Shown here: positions 19,979 to 30,787 of the stretch, one piece after another
Layout of the letters: each line of letters opens with the position of its first letter
Position numbering within the stretch: position 1 is the stretch's first letter
Source of the DNA: Dactylorhiza incarnata
Taxonomy: Eukaryota; Streptophyta; Magnoliopsida; Asparagales; Orchidaceae
Direction: 5' to 3'
Assembly (NCBI GenBank): GCA_033032865.1
Contig: JAWHQI010000202.1
Span: 2,914,001-2,978,000 of the forward strand
DNA length: 64,000 nt
The notes under the pieces: model-generated
Database searches by the model: none
What the model was told of the DNA's origin: nothing
Seen by the model: only the letters and a program-made list of their open reading frames with translations
Position numbers and translations under genes: made by a program

Positions 19979-21250
19979 AAAATGACTTCAGTTCGGGTTG
20001 TGACTGCCTTGGCGGCATGTTGGGGGTGGAAGATTTGGCATCTTGACATAAAGAATGCGTTCTTGTACGACGAGATATACAAGGACATCTTCATGGTCCA
20101 GCCGCCAGGCTTCGTATCTGATGAATTTCCGGAGCATGTCTGCAAGTTGAAGAAGCCCCTGTATGGGTTAAAGCAAGCGCCGAGGGCGTGGTATGGAAAG
20201 ATTGCATAGTATCTCTTATTATGCGGGTTTGGTGCTTCAGACTCAGACTCAAGCTTGTTCGTCAAGAAGAGTGGGGAGCTTCAAGTCATCATGCTGTTAT
20301 ACGTCGATGATATGATCGTGACGGGGAATTCGAAGGAGGAGGTAGCGCAGCTTTGGGCAGAGCTATCTATCAGTTTTGAGATGAAGGATCTGGGTGAGCT
20401 TCACCATTTCCTTGGACTCGAGGTGCAGAGGAAGGAGAGTGGTGTGCTGGTGTCCCAGGCTGGATATGCGGAGCGAATCGTAGAGCGGTTCGGCATGAAG
20501 GAAGGGAAATGCATCTCCACACCTATGGAGAAGGCTATGAAGCTTTGGAAGGATGAGGGAAGGATTCTGGAAGATCTGTTGGTGTTCCGAGCTCTGGTCG
20601 GGAGATTGATCTATCTGACGATCACTAGGCCGGATATTGCTCATGCAGTTGGCAGAGTGAGTTGGTATATGGCGGAGCCACGGATGCCTCATCTGCTAGC
20701 GGCCAAGGACATTCTGAAGTATGTCAAGCCGACCTCGGATATGGGTCTCCTTTACAGGAGGGATGCGGGCTTTGAGGTGCATGGATACATGGATGCTGAT
20801 TACATGGGAGATTCGGATGATCGGAAGTCGACGTCTGGATACGTCTTCATGGCAGGCCACACGGCTATATCATGGTGCAGCAAGAAGCAGGATTCCGTAT
20901 CGGTCTCAACCATGGAAGCGGAATACAAGGCTTCGGCCTTGGCAGCTCAGGAAGCCATCTGGCTTAGGAGGTTGGTTGGAGACGTTCATAAGGAGGTTCG
21001 GGAGCCGACTCTGCTCCGCGGTGACAATGAGAGTGCTCTCAAACTGGTGACCAATCCAGTTTGTCATGTGAGGACCAAGCATATCGAGATCGAGCATCAT
21101 TTCATTCGTGAGAAGGTGCTGGAGGGGTCTCTTTCGGTCGAGCATGTTCAGAGTCAAGACAACATTGCTGACATCTTCACAAAGGCGCTGGCAAAGGGGT
21201 CGTTCACACGGCTAAGGAGCTTACTGGGGCTGTTTTCAACTTCCCACTTC

Positions 21251-21259
21251 AAGGGGGAG
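21251..21259 (+). promoter_or_regulatory. Copia A polypurine tract
   Basis: AAGGGGGAG lies directly before TGTTGAAAATG of the 3' LTR. The same tract is seen in elements B (28882-28889) and C (about 56846-56854). Confidence 0.9.
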
Positions 21260-22576
21260 TGTTGAAAATGTTGAAGTGGAAGTTGGTGGAGCTTTTGGAT
21301 CTGGGCGGTCTGGGAGGAGGTCGCGCGGTTTGGTGAGACCGAATGACCTGGCGATCTGTTCTGCGGTCTGGCTTGTCTTGCCTAGCCATAGTCTCCTGGC
21401 ATGACCGCTGGTATCTGTCCAAAGGTGGCTGGAGGTGAGGCCGCGCGGTCTGTCTGTGACCGTGTGGAGGGTTGGCGTCTTCAGGTCCCGCGGTATATCC
21501 GTGACCGCGTGGCAGGCTGGCTTCTTCAGGACTGTGCCGGACAGGTTGATCCAGGTTTCCAGAATTCCAGTCTGGGGCAGTCCGGGCTTTCTGGTGGTAT
21601 TCGCGGACTAAGTCTCTTAGTCGCGCGGTCTCTGTTCGCGGTCTCAGGAGGAGGCTGGTATGCGAATAGGTATCTGTTCGCAGTCTCACGAGGAGGATGG
21701 TATGCGAACAGGTATCTGTTCTCGGTCTCAGGAGGAGGTCGGCATGGGAACAGGTGTTCGCGATCTTATGGCGAACAGGCAGTGTTTGCGGTCTCGGGCA
21801 AACACTGGTGGTGGGCGGCTTCTTGGCGGTATGGCGATCTCCATGTGGAGTCACATTTTGACTAAGGGAGTGGCGATCTCCCGCGGTCTGGTGTGAAGCC
21901 GGTGAGCTCATCAAATGAAGCAGAAAGGGTTGTTGCTGATCGCGCAGGTTGACCGGTCTGGTCGCGCAGTCTGGGGGGTGGTGATCCTATATTATAGGGT
22001 GGTGACTGGATCAGGTCTCACGCCTATAAATAGGAGCCACTGTAGCGGCAAATTAAGACACACCAAGTGTAAGCTGAGTTGTTCCTATTCTTGTGGTCTG
22101 TTTCATTCTGACCGGGCGGTCTGCTGATTGAATTTTCTTGTGCAGCTTCTGCGGATAGTGCGGTCTACAGCGATCACCTCTTCCTCTAAAAGTGTTCGGG
22201 CGGTCTGCGGCTTGCAGTGTGGGTTGCTGGAGTTTGGGAGAATCAGTGGAGGTTGCAAGGAGGGTGCGGTCTGCTCAGCGGTCTGAGGTGGTGTTCGGTA
22301 ACCGGCAGTGTTGTGCGGTTAGGCGGCTTGCATAGATCGGCAAGGAGACCGCTCGGTCTGGAGCGGTCTCAGTTATCTTCCTTTCAAGTTGTGTATTTTC
22401 TTCTTCTGTTTTGTGTGCTGGCGAAATCATGTCTCGCCAAGCATACCTCTCCCTGTAATGAAGATTTTGCTTATCAATAAAGACTATATTTCCTTCATGT
22501 GCTTCTGGTTGTTTGGCTTGTGAACTCTAAGTTGTACGATTTCTGCTCACTCCATTAAGATTCAAAAAATTTCACA
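21260..22576 (+). repeat. Copia A 3' LTR (1317 bp)
   Basis: Matches the 5' LTR with substitutions and small indels. Ends TTTCACA, followed by AGATG. TATA box near 22025 and the same density of GCGGTC boxes. Confidence 0.93.
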
Positions 22577-23250
22577 AGATGAGTTTGCCAAAAAGCACAT
22601 GGTAGGGAGTTCCCTGCTCATGCGGCTTCCACTCTATGACGAGCAGTAAACTCTTCCACCCCTAATCAGATCGCAATCCCGATTGACCATTTCGACTGCG
22701 GCTTCAGATTTCCACTGCCCATTGAAGTCGCTATGATTTTCGACCACTATGGGGTCGTTCCCGGGCAGCTTTCCCCCAACTCAATAACGGCCATTTTCAT
22801 CTTTGTTTTTTACTTGCGGTCTGAGAAGGTCCGCTTCTCAATGAATTTGTTTAGGAAAATCTTCTCGGTGCGGGCTATCCCATACGTGGAAACGAAGATT
22901 TTCAAGAGCCATTTGTACTTTGGATGCAGGGGGTTGAAGATGGTTAACATGTCGAACAAGGTGACGAACTGGTCGAAGAGGTACCTCATCTTCGAAGGCC
23001 GGCTCGGCTTGCTGCAAGTTAACCCGCAGGTGCGGCCGAAGGAAGCCTTTCAGCAAGTAGACGTTAACGAGGTCGATTTGGAGACCTATTCGCTCCTTAA
23101 GACCGAGCGGCTTAATGTAGATTACTATATTCCGTTGATCTCTGAATTGGCGGGTATCCGACCTGAAGACAGTAAGTCGCTCACAATCCGCCATCTGTTT
23201 TCCTATTGATCGTGCGGCTTTTGTATTGACAATTTACATTGGTTTTGCAG
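22577..23250 (+). pseudogene. Host element H, ORF b: 'putative gypsy type transposon' domain (PF04195-like)
   Basis: Resumes after element A. The 'LYDE' segment is followed by a frameshift near 22650, after which the frame is open to about 23170. The block 'FRFPLPIEVAMIFDHYGVVP' followed by 'GQLSPNS' is the typical core of this plant family, whose biochemical role is not known. A probable intron of about 82 bp follows: donor GTAAGT at about 23172 and acceptor 'ggttttgcag' ending about 23250. No membrane or enzyme motif is seen. It is a transposon gene, not a cellular one, in my reading. Confidence 0.65.
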
Positions 23251-23515
23251 TTGCTGCTATAGTCCCAAAGAACAAACTGATCAGTCCGGGCGGTTTGATT
23301 ATGACCCAAAGGGAAAAAATGGCAGAGGCTGAGTAGGAGCAAGCCGCCAGTATCCGATGAAGGGGAATCGGCTTCTTCTGGCGATTTCTCTTCCCTCCAC
23401 TCCTTCGGCAATGTGAAGGACTTGAAAGGTCGCCCGACCTTGTGCTGGCACCCAGGTGGTGACGGCGTTCAAGTTTCCACAGCGCTCCCTCACTGGGAGA
23501 ATGATAAATCTGGCA
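23251..23515 (+). pseudogene. Host element H, ORF b middle exon remnant
   Basis: Begins in frame after the intron ('AAIVPKNKL'), then hits several stops (near 23335, 23357 and later). It ends at the B insertion, where TGGCA (23511-23515) is the left target duplication. Too decayed for a domain call. Confidence 0.45.
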
Positions 23516-24728
23516 TGTTGAAAATGTTGAAGTGGAAGTTTGTGGAGTTGGCGGTCTAGGGGGGGGGGGGGGGGGAGGGACCGCGCGGTCTAGTCTGACC
23601 GCACGGTCTTGCGGTCTCCTCTGGCGGTCTGACCTCCTTGGTCTATCCGCGGGCTATTCAGCGTGACCGCCATTCTACTGTCCAAGGGTGCCGAGGTGAG
23701 GCCGCGCGGTCTGGTAGTGTGACCGCATGGCGAGCTGTCTTCTGTTTGGTGTAACCGCGCGGTCTGGTGCTTGTGATCGCATGTGGGGGGGGGGGGGGGG
23801 GGGGGGGGGGCAGCCCGGTCTGGTGGCTTTCCGGTTTCTGTGTGGTGAGTTGCGCGGTCTCCGGTTTGTGTTCACATAGCTGGTCCTTCGGCGATCTGCT
23901 GGTATATGCGGTTACAGGTGTTTGGTCGACTTGGCGGGCTGTTGTCCTAGTCGTCCTGGTGTGTTCGCGGTCTCTGGAGGAGGTCGGGTGGCGAACACAG
24001 GTTGTGAGCGTCATGACCGAGAGAGTTGTAATGATCGCGCGGCTTCTATTGAAGTCGGCGAGCTCACTAAGCAGGAGGATCTTTTGCTGATCGCGCGGGT
24101 TGACCTGTCTGGTCGCGCGATCAAGGGTGGTGATCCTATCTCATAGGGTGGTGACTGGATCAGGTCTCACGCCTATAAATAGGAGCCACTGTAGCAGCAA
24201 AAATATCGCACCAAGTGTAAGCAAAACTCGCGGCTAGTTCTTGCGGTCTCATTTCTTGTGACCGGTCGGTCTTGCTGATTGAACTTCTTTTGTGCAGCTT
24301 CTGCGGATTGTGCGGGCAGCAGCAGTCATCTCCTTTTCTGAAGGTGTTCAGGCCCTCTCGCGGCTTGCAGTGCGGGTTGCTGGAGTTTGGGAGAATCAGT
24401 GGTAGGTCGCGGGGTTCTCTGTTGGTGTTGTTCAAGTCGCAGGCGGGCAATACAGGCGATCTCGTCTTCTAGTCGAGCGATTTGTCAGGTCGTGTGGTCA
24501 GGCGATCTCAGGATTTCAGACCGCTGGTTATCTTTCAGTTGTGTTTTTTTCTCCTATTTTTTGTGTACTGGCAAAATCATGTCTCGCCATGTATACCTCG
24601 CCTTGTATTGAAGTTGTCTGCTAGCATCAATAAAGATTGAAGTAATTTTTTCATGTGCTTCTGGTTGTTGGCTTGAACTTTGAGTTATACTATTCCTGCT
24701 CACTCCTAGATCTACGAAAAATTTCATA
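23516..24728 (+). repeat. Copia B 5' LTR with two long poly-G runs
   Basis: GCGGTC/GACCGC boxes throughout; TATA box TATAAATA at about 24174-24181. Poly-G runs of 17 (23559-23575) and 26 (23785-23810). The matching sites in its own 3' LTR have 7 and 11 Gs. It ends TTTCATA where the partner LTR has TTTCACA. A glycine-rich open frame over the second run is an artefact. Confidence 0.92.
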
Positions 24729-24816
24729 TGGTATCAGAGGTAGGTTGGAGTGGATAGAGCAGTGATTAACTCAAAGTTTCCATCGGCTTTGTGAAGAAGG
24801 AACAAGTGGTAGAGCC
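24729..24816 (+). promoter_or_regulatory. Copia B primer binding site and leader
   Basis: TGGTATCAGAGG at 24729-24740 abuts the LTR and fits initiator Met-tRNA. The leader ends at gag ATG 24817. Confidence 0.92.
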
Positions 24817-26271
24817 ATGGAAGCAAGGGGTCTTGGAATTGAGATGCTCAACTCGACTAACTTCAAGAAGTGGAGGTCGTGTATGCAGAGTCATCTTCTG
24901 GGTGAGGACCTCTGGGAGGTTGTTGGAGGAGAGAGCACTGAGGAAGTTATCCTGATTGGGGATAATGGTCAGGAGGTGAGGAACTGGAGGCCGATTAATG
25001 CCAAAGCAGAGTTCGCCCTGAAGAGGGCAATATCACCTGATTTCTTTGATCACATCTTGGGGTGTGGATCAGCTACTGAAATCTGGAGAGCCCTGGATGG
25101 GCTGTTTAACAAGAAGAATGTGGCAAGACTTCAATTCCTGGAGAATGAGCTGGCCAGATCGGCTCAAGGTGATTTTTCTATCTCTACGTTCTTCTTGAAG
25201 ATGAAGAACCTGTGCGCTGAAATTTCAGCACTGGATCCTGATGAGCCAATTTCTAAGGCGAAGCTGAAGAGGCACATCATCTGTGGCTTGCGGAAGGAGT
25301 ATGTGGCCTTTGTGACGTCGGTGCAGGTTTGGGCAAATCAACCGTCTCTGCTGGAGCTGGAAAATCTGCTTGCGTCGCAGGAGAGTCTGGCAAGGCAGAT
25401 GGCGGGGGTGTCAGTGTTTGGGGGAGATGGGGAGGTTCTCTTCACGGGGAAGAAGAGGAAGTGGGATAAGAAGAAGAAGATCGCTGGAGGAGGCAATGGG
25501 CCTTCAACTTCTGGACAGCAGGAGAGGGGCTATGCTCCCAAGGCTAAAGGAAAGAAGAAGGGAGAAGGTCCCAAGTGATTCAGATGCGGGAAGCTTGGTC
25601 ACATAAGGAAGGATTGTCGGGTGAATCTTCAGCCGGGGCATGCTGCTGCAGGGAAGGAGGAAGCTGATGCCAGGCAGTTTGATGGAGGATGGAGAGGAGC
25701 CTTCTTGGCTTTTGTTGGAGCTGCGGCTCCTATCAACTATCAGGAGGACTGGATCGTGGACTCGGGGTGTGGTCATCACCTCACCGGGGACGAGTCGAAT
25801 CTTACTTCAGTGGAGCCCTACTCAGGTAATGATGCCATTATAACTGCTGATAACACTGTGCATAGTGTCGAGAAGGTGGGGGTTATTTCCTTGGGCAGTG
25901 ATAGAGGGCCACTAACTTTGAAGAGTGTCTATCATGTGCCCGGAATGAGGAAAAACCTCTTCTCTGTGACCAACGTTGTAGACGCTGGGTATCACGTTCT
26001 GTTTGGCCCAACAGAAGTGAGGTTTCTTCGAAATGTTGAAGCGGTGAAAGTGGAGGTCGTTCATGTGGGGAGAAGGGCAAAAGACTTGTTCGTTTTATCG
26101 ACAAGTTCTTATGTAGACAAGATGAGGATGAATGATAGTGCCGTCATATGGTACGAGAGGTTGGGGCATGTAGGGATGGACAAGCTGAAGGCTATGGCGG
26201 TGAAAGGTCTTGTCAAGGGCCTGCCCAGTCTATCCTCCTACGGAGATGGTCACGTTTGCGCAGGATGTTAG
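24817..26271 (+). pseudogene. gag-pol: Copia B gag, protease and start of integrase, stops at the zinc knuckle and in integrase
   Basis: A single frame from ATG 24817 to TAG 26269-26271, broken by TGA 25576-25578. That TGA replaces the first cysteine of the zinc knuckle: TGCTTC in element A is TGATTC here. Capsid residues (GLFNKKNVARLQFLEN) are complete over 250 codons. The protease active site 'WIVDSGCGHHLTGDE' and pre-integrase 'YERLGHVGMDKLK' follow, then 'CAGC' and the CAG-to-TAG stop. Gag without its knuckle would package RNA poorly. Confidence 0.92.
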
Positions 26272-27402
26272 TTCGGTAAGTCTCATCGACTGCCGTTTGA
26301 TAAGTCGCAGACAAGGAGTAGTGTGCCGTTGGAGTGCATCCACGGTGACTTGATGGGACCAACTACTACCCCAAGCCTCAGAGGCAGCAGGTATATGCTA
26401 GTGTTGATCAATGATCACACCAGATATGTCTAGGTTTATTTCCTGAAGGAGATGGCAGAGGCGTTTGCCATGTTTGTGGAGTTCAAGGAGCTCGTGGAGG
26501 GTCGGCTAGGTCTGCGGGTTAAGAAGCTTAGAACTGACAACGGAGGGGTGTTCACCTCTGGTGAGTTCTCTAGTTTTTTTAGGAAGGCGGGCATCCAGAG
26601 GGAGCTTACTTGTGCACATACTCCACAACAAAACGGAGTTGCAGAGCGGAAGATCCGTCATCTGACGGAGACCTACAAGCGTTGGATGCATGCCAAGAGT
26701 ATCCCAAAGTCCTTCTGGGCGGAGAGAATGTCTTGTGCTGCCTACGTCATCAGCAGGATGCCTCTCAGTCCCATCAATATGTTGACCCCGCATGAGATGA
26801 TGTTCAAAGAAAAGCCAAGTGTGGAACACCTTCGGGTTTTTGGTTCCACTTGCTATGTGCACGTTCTAGATGCGCTTCAGACAAAGCTAGATGCGAAAGC
26901 AAGGAAGCTGGTCTTTATGGGATATGATGATCGGAAAAAGGGCTGGAAATGCATGGACCCAAAGACGCGGAGATTTGTTGTACCTCGCGATGTCCTATTC
27001 GACGAGGTGACATCTTACAAGGGAAGTTCTGGTGTTGAGCTACCAGAAAGCAGGGTGGAGGAGCCGGAGAAAGCAGTGGAAAATCTTCAGGTGGAGCTAC
27101 CTGTGTCACCATGTGGTCCATCTACTTCTAGTTCTGAGATGGAGGCTTCTGGATCAGGAAGCAGGGGGAGCGATGCTCCTAGTACGTCTCGAAGGGGAGC
27201 TAGGGAAGAAGCAGCTGAGGATGTTGGGAGTTAGGGGAAGGAGCTGAGGAGATCGAAGCGAACGATCATTGCCCCTGATCGCTATACAGGAGCAAACATG
27301 GTGAGCTTTGTCTCTTGTTTCTTTGCTGGTCCCTTGGATGAGCAGGAACTAGTGAGCTTCGAGAAGGCCAAAGGCGTGGAACAGTGGGATTCAGCTATGT
27401 AG
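26272..27402 (+). pseudogene. pol: Copia B integrase core and linker, three stops
   Basis: Same frame as gag. TAG at 26431-26433 (TGG to TAG), TAG at 27232-27234 and TAG at 27400-27402. Catalytic acids are readable in HGDLMGPT, RTDNGGVFTS and NGVAERKIRH, with GGEF changed to GGVF next to the second aspartate. The integrase C-terminus 'KLVFMGYDDRKKGWKCMD' is followed by a Ser/Gly-rich linker into RT. Confidence 0.9.
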
Positions 27403-28896
27403 GAAGAGATGAGTGCTCTTGAGAAGAATGAGACTTGGTCACTGGTGCCCAGGCCCAAAGGTATCACCCCTGTGGCATGCAAGTGGGTCTATAAGCTCAA
27501 GAAGAAGGCTGACGGCAGTATCGAGCGATATAAGGCTCGCCTTGTGGCTCGGGGATTCTCGCAGCAATACGGTGAGGACTATGAAGAGACATTCAGTCCG
27601 GTGGCAAAAATGACTTCAGTTCGGGTTGTGATTGCCTTGGCGGCATGTTGGGGGTGGGAGATTTGGCAGCTCGACGTAAAGAATGCATTCTTGTACGGCG
27701 AGATTGACAAGGACATCTTCATGGTCCAGCCGCCAGGCTTCGTATCCGAAGATTTTCCTGACTATGTCTGCAAGTTGAAGAAGGCCCTGTATGGGTTGAA
27801 AGCAAGCGCCGAGGGCGTGGTATGGAAAGATAGCAGAATATCTCCTATTCTGTGGATTTGGTGCTTCAGACTCAGACTCAAGCTTGTTCGTCAAGAAGAG
27901 CGGGGAGCTTCAAGTCATCGTGCTGCTTTACGTCGACGATATGATTGTGACGGGGGAATTCGAAGGAGGAAGTAGCAATGCTTCGGGATGAGCTATCCAT
28001 CAGGTTTGAGATGAAGGACTTGGGTGAACTTCACCATTTCCTTGGACTCGAAGTGCAGAGGAAGGGAAGTGGAGTGCTGGTGTCCAAGGTTGGATATGCA
28101 GAGCGAATCGTGGAGCGGTTCGGCATGAAGGAAGGGAAGTGCATCTCTACACCTCTGGAGAAGGCCATGAAACTTCGGAAGGATGTGGGGAGGATTCTGG
28201 AAGATCCGCAGGTGTTCCGGGCTCTGGTTGGGAGCTTGATTTATCTGACGATCACTAGGCCGGATATTGCATATACAGTTGGCAGGGTGAGTCGGTATAT
28301 GGCGGAACCACGGATGCCTCATCTTCTAGCGGCCAAGAATATATTGAAGTATGTCAAGGCGACTTCAGATATGGGTCTCCTTTATAGGAGGGATGCGGAC
28401 TTCAAGGTACATGGGTACATGGATGCTGATTACTGCGGAGATTCAGATGATCGGAAGTCGACATCTGGATACGTCTTCATGGCGGGCCCCACAGCTATAT
28501 CATGGTGCAGCAAGAAGCAGGATTCCGTGTCGGTCTCCACCACGGAAGCGGAATACAAGGCTTCGGCCTTGGCAGCTCAAGAAGCCATCTGGCTTAAGAG
28601 GTTGGTGGGAGATGTCCATAAAGAGGTTCGGGGTCCGACTCTGCTCCGCGGCGACAATGAGAGTGCTCTCAAACTAGTTACTAATCCAGTTTGTCACGCG
28701 AGGAACAAGCATATCGAGATCGAGCATCATTTTCATTCGTGAGAAGGTGTTGGAGGGGTCTCTTTCGGTCGAGCATGTTCAGAGTCAGGACAACATTGCT
28801 GACATATTCACAAGGGCGCTGGCGAAGGGGCCGTTCACTCGGCTAAGGAGTTTACTTGGGCTGTTTTCAACTTCCCACTTCAAGGGGAGTGTTGAA
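27403..28896 (+). pseudogene. pol: Copia B reverse transcriptase and RNase H, three frameshifts
   Basis: RT begins well ('KWVYKLKKKADG', 'LDVKNAFLYGEIDKD') but shifts frame at about 27795-27802 (one extra A after 'gggttga'), again near 27951 (one extra G), then runs 27978-28742 as RT thumb and RNase H ('MDADYCGDSDD', 'TTEAEYKA', 'LRGDNESA'). A third one-base insertion (about 28731) shifts the C-terminus into 28747-28896. The YVDD box is present between the first two shifts. There is a single copy of the segment duplicated in A. Confidence 0.92.
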
Positions 28897-30102
28897 AATG
28901 TTGAAGTGGAAGTTTGTGGAGATGGTGGTCTGGGGGGGTGACCGCACTGTCTAGTCTGACCGCACGGTCTTGCGGTCTCCTTTGGCGGTCTGACCTCCTT
29001 GGTCTAGCCGCGGGCTATTCAGTGTGACCGCCATTCTACTGTCCAAGGGTGCCGAGGTGAGGCCGCGCGGTCTGGTCGTGTGACCGTGTGTCGAGCTGTC
29101 TTCTTTTCAGTGTAACCGCGCGGTCTAGTGCTTGTGATCGCGTGGTGGGTGGGGGGGGGGGCAGCCCGGTCTGGTGGCTGTCTGGTTTCTTTGTGGTGAG
29201 CGCGGACTAAGGTCTTCTTAGTTGCGCGGTCACCGGTTTGTGTTTGCATAGCGGGTCCTTCGGCGATCTGCTGCTATAAGTGGTCACAGGTGTTTTGTCG
29301 ACTTGGCGGGCTATTGTCCTAGTCAGCCTGGTGTGTTCATGGTCACTGGAGGAGGTCGAGTGGTGAACACAAGTGGTGAGCGTCATGACCAGGAGAGTTA
29401 TCATGATCGCGCAGTTTCTGTTGAAGTCGACGAGCTCACTAAGCAGGAGGATCTTTTGTTGATCGCGCGGGTTGACCGGTCTGGTCGCGTGATCAAGGGT
29501 GGTGATCCTATCTCGTAGGGTGGTGACTGGTTCAGGTCCCACGCCTATAAATAGGAGCCACTGTAGCAGCAAAAATATCGCACCAAGTGTAAGTAGAACT
29601 CGCGGCTAGTTCTTGCGGTCTCATTTCTTGTTACCGGTCGGTCTTGCTGATTGAATTTCTTTTGTGCAGCTTCTGCGGATTGTGCGGGCAGCAACGGTCA
29701 TCTCCTTTTCTGAAGGTGTTCGGGCGGTCTCGCGGCTTGCAGTGCGGGTTGCTGGAGTTCGGAAGAATCAGTGGCAGGTCGCGGGGTTCTCTGTTGGTGT
29801 TGTTCAAGTCGCAAGCGGGAAGTTCGGGCGGTCGCGTCTTCTAGTCGAGCGAACTGTCAGGTCGTACGGTCAGGCGGTATCAGGATTTCAGACCGCTGGT
29901 TATCTTTCAGTTGTGTTTTTTTTTCTCCCATTTTTTGTGTACTGGCGAAATCAAGTCTCGCCATGTATACATCGCCTTGTATTGAAGTTGTCTGCTAGCA
30001 TCAATAAAGATTGAAGTTGTTTTTTCATGTGCTTCTGGTTGTTGGCTTGAACTTTGAGTTATACTATTCCTGCTCACTCCTAGATCTACGGAAAATTTCA
30101 CA
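28890..30102 (+). repeat. Copia B 3' LTR (1213 bp)
   Basis: Begins at 28890 after the tract 'caaggggag'. Carries TATA near 29547, GCGGTC boxes and a poly-G of 11 (29151-29161). Ends TTTCACA at 30102. Confidence 0.93.
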
Positions 30103-30787
30103 TGGCCGCCATGCAGATGCCGCCGGTATTGCCTTGTATGGCCGGTGAAACATCAGGTGGTTAAGGAGGGTTCCCGAGGAAGAGCTCCCGCGGCTGGCCG
30201 CGCGGGTTAGCGCTGGGAGCTTTGTTACTAACCATTTCATGGGCATGACCTTCAAAAGATTGATCAAGGAAAATAATTATCCGGAGAAGGAAAATGTCGA
30301 ATTGAAAGAAGAGGTCGCGCGACTAAGAGAAGTGGAGTTGGTAAGTTTTCACCTTGTTAGTCAATTCGCATATTACTCAAACCATGCGGTCTAACCTTTG
30401 TTCCGTTTGGCAGAAAAAATATGATGCGACAGACCCGGTCTATCAAGTTGAGCTCTTTCCCCATGTCGCCAAGGGGATTGATGGAGCCTTTGACCGCTTG
30501 AGGGAACTTGGCGCCTTTGGTCCGGGTTTTGAAAAGTTTACCTTCTCAGACGCCTATCCAACTTTACAGAAGAAATTGGATAAGATTAGGCACAAAGCCA
30601 AAGGAAAAAAACAAGGCCGATGAAAGCGGCTCGGAAGAAGAAAGCGACGATGAAGAAGAAAGGTAGCTCGAGTAGTAGTTCATCAAGCTCTTCATCGAGT
30701 AGCACAGGATATTCGCCTAATGTCAATGTTGATGGTAGCGAGGACTCGAGGTCTCCTGCGACCAAGAAACTCAAGCCGGGCGAATAG
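30103..30787 (+). pseudogene. Host element H, ORF b C-terminus: coiled coil, intron, serine-rich tail
   Basis: After element B the H reading continues as a short coiled coil (about 30230-30340, 'ENVELKEEVARLREVE'). An intron follows, with donor GTAAGT at 30341 and acceptor 'ccgtttggcag' ending about 30413. The next exon ('KKYDATDPVYQVELFPHVAK') is open to 30623. The last part is basic/acidic with a run of more than ten serines (about 30665-30705, in a shifted frame) and ends at TAG 30785-30787. Several frames are needed, so small indels have accumulated. The two clear introns make this a genuinely spliced transposon gene. Confidence 0.55.

Larger units (their letters stand above)
19574..21265 (+). 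pseudogene. pol: Copia A reverse transcriptase and RNase H, one stop, 60-bp duplication
   Basis: Same frame as integrase, with one TAG at 20207-20209. RT motifs 'KWVYKLKKK', 'LDIKNAFLY', '[12 protein letters not shown]' and YVDD (20300-20311) are intact. A 20-residue block (ARGFSQQYGENYEETFSPVA) is encoded twice in tandem (about 19859-19978), which should disturb the RT fingers. RNase H landmarks 'GYMDADY', 'MEAEYKA' and 'LRGDNESA' follow. The stop TGA at 21263-21265 lies in the first bases of the 3' LTR. Confidence 0.92.
15711..22576 (+). mobile_element. Copia element A (complete, degenerate)
   Basis: LTRs TGTTGAAAATG...TTTCACA lie at both ends. Target duplications AGACG (15706-15710) and AGATG (22577-22581) differ by one CpG-type transition. 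Contains gag, protease, integrase, RT and RNase H in standard copia order. The LTRs differ visibly (about 6-7 percent in the first 300 bases by eye) and there are seven in-frame stops plus a frameshift, so it is old. 'MKDLGELHHFLGLEV' in RT looks closer to the Ale/Ivana groups than to Tork, but I cannot settle the lineage. Confidence 0.95.
23516..30102 (+). mobile_element. Copia element B (complete, degenerate)
   Basis: Same family as A. LTRs 23516-24728 and 28890-30102 are both 1213 bp, bounded by TGTTGAAAATG and TTTCACA. Target duplications TGGCA (23511-23515) and TGGCC (30103-30107) differ in one base. Gag and pol are nearly complete but carry five stops and three single-base frameshifts. 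Its insertion, like that of A, splits element H. Confidence 0.94.

Noticed and set aside
22733..23209. A cellular host gene in the PF04195-like segment
   Set aside because: The frame is broken by frameshifts and insertions, the domain family is transposon-associated, and repeat words surround it.
23767..24090. Glycine-rich protein in copia B LTR
   Set aside because: The glycines come from the 26-base poly-G run. No conservation with the partner LTR.
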